Origin: Perilla frutescens
Taxonomy: Eukaryota > Streptophyta > Magnoliopsida > Lamiales > Lamiaceae
Length of the DNA: 64,000 nucleotides
Assembly (NCBI GenBank): GCA_026008535.1
Contig: BRKX01000017.1
Span: 4,406,501 to 4,470,500, forward strand
Direction: 5' to 3'
This document shows positions 59,179-64,000 of the stretch, piece after piece. Numbering within the stretch: position 1 is the stretch's first letter; every line of letters begins with the position of its first letter. The position numbers were made by a program, and so were the translations under genes. The notes beneath the pieces were generated by a model. That model did no database searches. It had not been told where the DNA came from and saw nothing but the letters and a program-made list of their open reading frames with translations.

Positions 59179-59586
59179 GTTAGAGTCTCTTCACAATATT
59201 TTCTTATAGCTGTCGGCACAGCGGGCGGTGAGGGTCTCTGAACTTCAAACGCGCGTAACTTTCGAACCGATTGGAGTTACGGGGCGCACAGCATGTTCGC
59301 GCAAAGGTCTCGCCGAGCCGTATGACGATAAGAATAGTGCTAGCCCGTAGTGTGTACTATCCGAGGTCAAAAAAGAGCGTAGAGTGCCGGTTTCGTGCCC
59401 CGCCGTGTTTCGACGACCTCTAATTCAGAGAATGTGGTTCCCACACTCGTAATCACAGCATTTTGATGACGAAAGCTCTTTGTCGCGAGTTCAGTTACTC
59501 ACAGCGAGTAACATAAAGCAAATAAATGAACAAATTGCAAAAAAAAACGAATAAATTATCCGAAAATATGAGTCTGAACTACAAAA

Positions 59587-59705
59587 GTGGTGCAACACGA
59601 GGACTTTCCAGGGGGTCACCCATCCTAGTACTACTCTCGCCCAAGCACCCTTAACTTCGGAGTTCTGATGGGATCCGGTGCATTAGTGCTGGTATGATCG
59701 CACCC
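59587..59705 (-). rRNA. 5S rRNA: 5S rRNA gene copy 106, class B
   Basis: Class B consensus copy. Confidence 0.94.
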
Positions 59706-60112
59706 GTAAGAGTCTCTTCCCAATATTTTCTTACCACTGCTGGCACAGAGGGCAGTGGGAGACTGTGAACTTCAAACGCGCGTAACTTTCGAACCGCTTG
59801 GAGTTACCGGGCGCACAGCAAGGTCACGTGAAGGTCTGGCAGATCCATATGACATGAACAACTGGGCTTGCCCGTTGTGTGCACTATCCGAGGTCAAAAA
59901 AGAGCGTAGAGTGCCGGTTTCGTTGCCCGCCGTGTTTCGACGACCACTAATTCAGAGATTGTGGGTCCCACACTCGTAATCACGGCACGCTGATGACGAA
60001 AGCTCTGTGTCGCGATTTCAGTTACTCACAACGAGTAACATAAAGCAAAAAATCGAACAAATTGCAAAAAACAAAGAACAAATTATCCGAAAAGATGAGT
60101 CTAACTACAAAA

Positions 60113-60231
60113 GGGGTGCAACACGAGGACTTCCCATGGGGTCACCCATCCTAGTACTACTCTCGCCCAAGCACGCTTATCTTCGGAGTTCTGATGGGAT
60201 ACGGTGCATTAGTGCTGGTATGATCGCACCC
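60113..60231 (-). rRNA. 5S rRNA: 5S rRNA gene copy 107, class A
   Basis: Class A copy with G31T, T52A (box A) and C95A. The 5' end is GGGTGC, without the G3T of its left-hand homologues. Confidence 0.93.
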
Positions 60232-60640
60232 GTTAGAGTCTCTTCACTATATTTTCTTATAGCTGCCGGCACAGCGGGCGGTGAGGGTCTCTGAACTTCA
60301 AACGCGCGTAACTTTCGAACCGATTGGAGTTACGGGGCGCACAGCATGTTCGCGCAAAGGTCTCGCCGAGCCGTATGACGTTAAGTACAGTGCTAGCCCG
60401 TAGTGTGCACTATTCGAGGTCAAAAAAGAGCGTAGAGTGCCGGTTTCGTGCCCCGCCGTGTTTCGACGACCTCTAATTCAGAGAATGTGGTTCCCACACT
60501 CGTAATCACAGCACGTTGATGACGAAAGCTCTTTGTCGCGAGTTCAGTTACTCACAGCGAGTAACATAAAGCAAAAAAATGAACAAATTGCAAAAAAAAA
60601 AAGAATAAATTATCTGAAAATATGAGTCTGAACTACAAAA

Positions 60641-60759
60641 GTGGTGCAACACGAGGACTTTCCAGGGGGTCACCCATCCTAGTACTACTCTCGTCCAAGC
60701 ACCCTTAACTTCGGAATTCTGATGGGATCCGGTGCATTAGTGCTGGTATGATCGCACCC
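60641..60759 (-). rRNA. 5S rRNA: 5S rRNA gene copy 108, class B
   Basis: Class B copy with C44T and G66A. Confidence 0.93.
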
Positions 60760-60793
60760 GTAAGAGTCTCTTCCCAATATTTTCTTACAGCTG
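60760..60793 (-). promoter_or_regulatory. representative class B 5S upstream region
   Basis: On the minus strand this reads up to C at -1 of gene copy 108. The -30 to -25 hexamer (plus 60784-60789) is TGTAAG, followed by AAAATATTGGGAAGAG. Plant 5S promoters generally have a TATA-like element near -28 and C at -1. The TATA to TGTA change in class B is seen directly; its effect is inferred. Confidence 0.7.
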
Positions 60794-61166
60794 CTGGCAC
60801 AGAGGGCAGTGGGAGACTGTGAACTTCAAACGCGCGTAACTTTCGAACCGATTTGAGTTACCGGGCGCACAGCATGTTCGCGCGAAGGTCTTGAAGATCC
60901 ATACGATGTCAACAACTGGGCTTGCCCGTTGTGTGCACTATCCGAGGTCAAAAAAGACCGTAGAGTGCCGGTTTCGTTGCCCGCCGTGTTTCGACGACCA
61001 CTAATTCAGAGATTGTGGGTCCCACACTCTTAATCACGGCACGCTGATGACGAAAGCTCTGTGTCGTGATTTCAGTTACTCACAACGAGTAACATAAAGC
61101 AAAAAATCGAACAAATTGCCAAAAAAAAGAACAAATTATCCGAAAAGATGAGTCTGAACTACAAAA
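60760..61166. repeat. representative spacer-b (promoter side of class B)
   Basis: A 407-bp spacer between class B and class A genes. Diagnostic stretches are GCTGCTGGCACAGAGGGC, GGGAGACTGTGAAC, GAACAACTGGGCTTGCC or its variants, and CAGAGATTGTGGGTCCC. A frame of 74 codons on the plus strand (60810-61034 in this unit) is open in many b-spacers but starts with GTG and has no ATG or gene context. I do not treat it as a gene. Confidence 0.85.
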
Positions 61167-61285
61167 GGGGTGCAACACGAGGACATCCCAGGGGGTCACC
61201 CATTGTAGTACTACTATCGCCCAAGCACGCTTAACTTCGGAGTTCTGATGGGATCCGGTGCATTAGTGCTGGTATGATCGCACAC
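61167..61285 (-). rRNA. 5S rRNA: 5S rRNA gene copy 109, class A
   Basis: Class A copy with G2T, G70T, G81C, G82A and A101T. Confidence 0.92.
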
Positions 61286-61600
61286 GTCAGAGTCTCTTCA
61301 CAATATTTTCTTATAGCTGCCGGCACAGCAGGCGGTGGGGGTCTCTGAACTTCAATCGCGCATAACTTTCGAACCGATTGGAGTTACGGGGCGCACAGCA
61401 TGTTCACGCGAAGGTCTCGCCGAGCCGTACGACGTCGAGAATAGTGCTAGCCCGTTATCTGCACTCTCCGAGGTCAAAAAAGAGCGTAGAGTGCCGGTTT
61501 CGTTGCCCGCCGTGTTTCGACGACCACTAATTCAGAGATTGTGGGTCCCACAGTCGTAATCACGGCACGCTGATGATGAAAGCTCTGTGTCGCGATTTCA

Positions 61601-61619
61601 GTTACTCACAACGAGTAAC
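61601..61619. repeat. spacer hairpin GTTACTC-acaac-GAGTAAC (representative)
   Basis: A perfect 7-bp inverted repeat with a 5-nt loop. It lies in nearly every spacer of both classes, about 75 bp beyond the 3' end of each gene, with the loop ACAAC or ACAGC. Role unknown. Confidence 0.8.
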
Positions 61620-61645
61620 ATAAAACAAAAAATCGAACAAATTGC

Positions 61646-61693
61646 AAAAAAAAAAGAACAAATTATCCGAAAAGATGAGTCTGAACTACAAAA
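61646..61693 (-). terminator. representative 5S terminator region
   Basis: On the minus strand TTTT directly follows the 3' end of gene copy 110 (plus 61690-61693). A second run of ten T lies 38 bp further (plus 61646-61655). RNA polymerase III stops at T-runs of four or more, so the first is the likely terminator and the second a backup. The same arrangement occurs in nearly every unit, with the second run varying from about 5 to 13. Confidence 0.8.
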
Positions 61694-61812
61694 GGGGTGC
61701 AACACGAGGACTTCCCATGGGGTCACCCATCCTAGTACTACTCTCGCCCAAGCACGCTTAACTTCGGAGTTCTGATGGGATCCGGTGCATTAGTGTTGGT
61801 ATGATCGCACCC
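61694..61812 (-). rRNA. 5S rRNA: 5S rRNA gene copy 110, class A
   Basis: Class A copy with G17A and C95A; box A, intermediate element and box C match the consensus and TATAAG is at -30. A good candidate for an active gene. Confidence 0.95.
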
Positions 61813-61845
61813 GTTAGAGTCTCTTCACAATATTTTCTTATAGCT
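61813..61845 (-). promoter_or_regulatory. representative class A 5S upstream region
   Basis: On the minus strand TATAAG occupies -30 to -25 (plus 61837-61842), then AAAATATTGTGAAGAG, and C at -1 before GGGTGCGATC. This is the usual class A arrangement; some copies have TATACG. It matches the plant 5S plan of a TATA-like element near -28 and C at -1, but the usual GC near -12 is absent. Confidence 0.75.
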
Positions 61846-62220
61846 GCCGGCACAGCGGGCGGTGAGGGTCTCTGAACTTCAAACGCGCGTAACTTTCGAA
61901 CTGATTGGAGTTACGGGGCGCACAGCATGTTCGCGCAAAGGTCTCGCCGAGCCGTATGACGATAAGAACAGTGCTAGCCCGTAGTGTGTACTATCCGAGG
62001 TCAAAAAAGAGCGTAGAGTGCCGGTTTCGTGCCCCGCCGTGTTTCGACGACCTCTAATTCAGAGAATGTGGTTCCCACACTCGTAATCACAGTATTTTGA
62101 TGACGAAAGCTCTTTGTCGCGAGTTCAGTTACTCACAGCGAGTAACATAAAGCAAATAAATGAACAAATTGCAAAAAAAAACGAATAAATTATCCGAAAA
62201 TATGAGTCTGAACTACAAAA
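61813..62220. repeat. representative spacer-a (promoter side of class A)
   Basis: A 408-bp spacer between class A and class B genes. Diagnostic stretches on the plus strand are GCTGCCGGCACAGCGGGCGG, GCCGAGCCGTA, GCGTAGAGTGCCGGTTTCGTG and TTCAGAGAATGTGGTTCCC. It contains a GTAACT/AGTTAC inverted repeat around TTCGAAC, the GTTACTC hairpin and an A-tract. No gene is seen. Confidence 0.85.
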
Positions 62221-62339
62221 GTGGTGCAACACGAGGACTTTCCAGGGGGTCACCCATCCTAGTACTACTCTCGCCCAAGCACCCTGAACTTCGGAGTTCT
62301 GATGGGATCCGGTGCATTAGTGCTGGTATGATCGCACCC
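62221..62339 (-). rRNA. 5S rRNA: 5S rRNA gene copy 111, class B
   Basis: Class B copy with A54C in box A. Confidence 0.93.
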
Positions 62340-62747
62340 GTAAGAGTCTCTTCCCAATATTTTCTTACCACTGCTGGCACAGAGGGCAGTGGGAGACTGT
62401 GAACTTCAAACGCGCGTAACTTTCGAACCGCTTGGAGTTACCGGGCGCACAGCAAGGTCACGTGAAGGTCTGGCAGATCCATATGACATGAACAACTGGG
62501 CTTGCCCGTTGTGTGCACTATCCGAGGTCAAAAAAGAGCGTAGAGTGCCGGTTTCGTTGCCCGCCGTGTTTCGACGACCACTAATTCAGAGATTGTGGGT
62601 CCCACACTCGTAATCACGGCACGCTGATGACGAAAGCTCTGTGTCGCGATTTCAGTTACTCACAACGAGTAACATAAAGCAAAAAATCGAACAAATTGCA
62701 AAAAACAAAGAACAAATTATCCGAAAAGATGAGTCTGAACTACAAAA

Positions 62748-62866
62748 GGGGTGCAACACGAGGACTTCCCATGGGGTCACCCATCCTAGTACTACTCTCG
62801 CCCAAGCACGCTTAACTTCGGAGTTCTGATGGGATACGGTGCATTAGTGCTGGTATGATCGCACCC
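62748..62866 (-). rRNA. 5S rRNA: 5S rRNA gene copy 112, class A
   Basis: Class A copy with G31T and C95A and an intact GGGTGC 5' end. Confidence 0.94.
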
Positions 62867-63274
62867 GTTAGAGTCTCTTCACTATATTTTCTTATAGCTG
62901 CCGGCACAGCGGGCGGTGAGGGTCTCTGAACTTTAAACGCGCGTAACTTTCGAACCGATTGGAGTTACGGGGCGCACAGCATGTTCGCGCAAAGGTCTCG
63001 CCGAGCCGTATGACGTTAAGTACAGTGCTAGCCCGTAGTGTGCACTATTCGAGGTCAAAAAAGAGCGTAGAGTGCCGGTTTCGTGCCCCGCCGTGTTTCG
63101 ACGACCTCTAATTCAGAGAATGTGGTTCCCACACTCGTAATCACAGCACGTTGATGACGAAAGCTCTTTGTCGCGAGTTCAGTTACTCACAGCGAGTAAC
63201 ATAAAGCAAAAAAATGAACAAATTGCAAAAAAAAAAGAATAAATTATCTGAAAATATGAGTCTGAACTACAAAA

Positions 63275-63393
63275 GTGGTGCAACACGAGGACTTTCCAGG
63301 GGGTCACCCATCCTAGTACTACTCTCGTCCAAGCACCCTTAACTTCGGAATTCTGATGGGATCCGGTGCATTAGTACTGGTATGATCGCACCC
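63275..63393 (-). rRNA. 5S rRNA: 5S rRNA gene copy 113, class B
   Basis: Class B copy with C18T, C44T and G66A. Just upstream the spacer reads GGGCAGTCTCCGACTG instead of GGGCAGTGGGAGACTG, a small local inversion or multi-base change. Confidence 0.93.
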
Positions 63394-63800
63394 GTAAGAG
63401 TCTCTTCCCAATATTTTCTTACAGCTGCAGGCACAGAGGGCAGTCTCCGACTGTAAAATTCAAACGAGCGTAACTTTCGAACCGATTGGAGTTACCGGGC
63501 GCACAGCATGTTCGCGCGAAGGTCTTGAAGATCCATACGATGTCAACATCTGGGCTTGCCCGTTGTGTGCACTATCCGAGGTCAAAAAAGACCGTAGAGT
63601 GCCGGTTTCGTTGCCCGCCGTGTTTTGACGACCACTAATTCAGAGATTGTGGGTCCCACACTCATAATCACGGCACGCTGATGACGAAAGCTCTGTGTCG
63701 CGATTTCAGTTACTCACAACGAGTAATAGAAAGCAAAAAATCAAACAAATTGCAAAAAAAAAGAACAAATAATCCGAAAAGATGAGTCTGAACTACAAAA

Positions 63801-63919
63801 GGGGTGCAACACGATGACTTCCCAGGGGGTCACCCATCCTAGTACTACTCTCGCCCAAGCACGCTTAACTTCGGAGTTCTGATGGGATCCCGTGCATTAG
63901 TGCTGGTATGATCACACCA
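63801..63919 (-). rRNA. 5S rRNA: 5S rRNA gene copy 114, class A
   Basis: Class A copy with G1T, C6T, C29G and C105A. It does not match the class A gene expected at this position of the five-unit repeat, so the repeat ends or changes near 63.7 kb. Confidence 0.92.
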
Positions 63920-64000
63920 GTTAGAGTTTCTTCACAATATTTTCTTATAGCTGCTGGCACAACGGGCGGTGGGGGTCTCTGAACTTCAAACGCGCGTAAT
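63920..64000. repeat. partial spacer-a at right edge
   Basis: Beginning of a spacer-a with CTTATAGCTGCTGGCACAACGGGCGG, cut by the window end. It resembles the diverged spacers at 4.5 and 9.2 kb more than its neighbours. Confidence 0.85.

Larger units (their letters stand above)
51686..63800. repeat. five-unit higher-order repeat (2633-2635 bp), about 4.6 copies
   Basis: The order B-A-B-A-A repeats with gene starts at 51686, 54319, 56953, 59587 and 62221, spaced 2633, 2634, 2634 and 2634 bp. Private variants recur at each position: G31T in the first A; C44T (new EcoRI site) plus G66A in the second B; G2T/G70T/G81C/G82A in the second A; G17A in the third A. The last copy is cut by the window edge or diverges near 63.8 kb. 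Related units at 48.0-51.3 kb look like an earlier form. Confidence 0.93.
1..64000 (-). repeat. 5S rDNA tandem array, 114 units, all minus strand
   Basis: The whole window is built from head-to-tail units of about 525-529 bp, each with one 5S gene of about 119 nt and a spacer of about 408 bp. The only non-5S sequence is two copies of one hAT-like element. No unit is inverted. On the minus strand a unit reads: -30 TATA-like element, 5S gene starting GGGTGCGATC and ending GTTGCACC, a TTTT run overlapping the 3' end, then a T-tract of about 9-12 in the spacer. Two gene classes (about 62 class A and 52 class B) mostly alternate. The window starts and ends inside spacers, so the array continues on both sides. 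Confidence 0.97.

Noticed and set aside
62389..62613. A 74-codon plus-strand open frame recurring in dozens of spacers (starting around GGGAGACTGTGAAC)
   Set aside because: It begins with GTG, not ATG. It is closed by stops in many units (for example CCGTAG in spacer-a), has no recognisable domain, and recurs only because the spacer is repeated.
1..64000. Possibility that the repeats are Cassandra-type TRIM retroelements, which carry 5S-derived sequence in their LTRs
   Set aside because: No tRNA primer-binding site or polypurine tract pattern is seen. The 5S genes are full length, in one orientation, with regular spacing, as in true 5S rDNA.
1..64000. CRISPR-like array because of regular direct repeats
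   Set aside because: The repeat (119-nt gene plus 408-bp spacer) is far too long, the spacers are related to one another, and the repeated gene is plainly plant 5S rRNA.

Overview
The window is one continuous tandem array of plant 5S ribosomal DNA. I find 114 5S rRNA genes (113 full length, one truncated). All are transcribed from the minus strand. They sit in repeat units of about 527 bp, each made of a 119-nt gene and a spacer of about 408 bp. The gene sequence (BamHI site near position 30, box A, intermediate element and box C) is that of flowering-plant 5S rRNA. The array size and a hAT-type transposon insertion also fit a plant nuclear genome. I cannot name the genus. There are no convincing protein genes; the short open frames in the spacers use GTG starts and are broken in many units.

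Two gene classes occur. Class A ends ...GCACCCC and keeps the canonical box A core AAGCGTGC. Class B carries C57G, G99A and C118A. From about 13.8 kb rightwards they mostly alternate B-A-B-A, giving a dimer of about 1054 bp, and each class has its own spacer on its promoter side. Spacer-a (class A) usually has TATAAG or TATACG at -30. Spacer-b (class B) usually has a weakened TGTAAG, GGTAAG or TCTAAG. In the first ~4 kb gene class and spacer class are shuffled and point changes are more frequent.

Region by region: 1-4.4 kb is disordered old-looking units. About 4.4-13.8 kb is a tandem duplication of a ~4.68 kb block (five 5S units plus a 2.03-2.05 kb non-autonomous hAT-like element). 16.4-19.5 kb holds three near-identical copies of a 1056-bp dimer, the last with a 100-bp deletion that truncates a 5S gene. 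It is followed by a unit with a 168-bp spacer deletion. 19.8-41 kb is alternating dimers with several recurring subtypes. 41.4-45.9 kb holds two copies of a four-unit repeat (~2106 bp); the second has an extra ~243 bp of spacer. 48-64 kb is dominated by a five-unit higher-order repeat of 2633-2635 bp (B-A-B-A-A).

Functionally the locus would supply 5S rRNA through RNA polymerase III and TFIIIA. Each gene has internal control elements, a -30 element and a T-run at its 3' end. Many units carry changes in helix I, box A, the intermediate element or box C, and some of these have been amplified with the higher-order repeats. Probably only part of the array makes good 5S rRNA. Substitutions below use 5S RNA numbering (position 1 = G of GGGTGCGATC) relative to the class consensus seen in this window.
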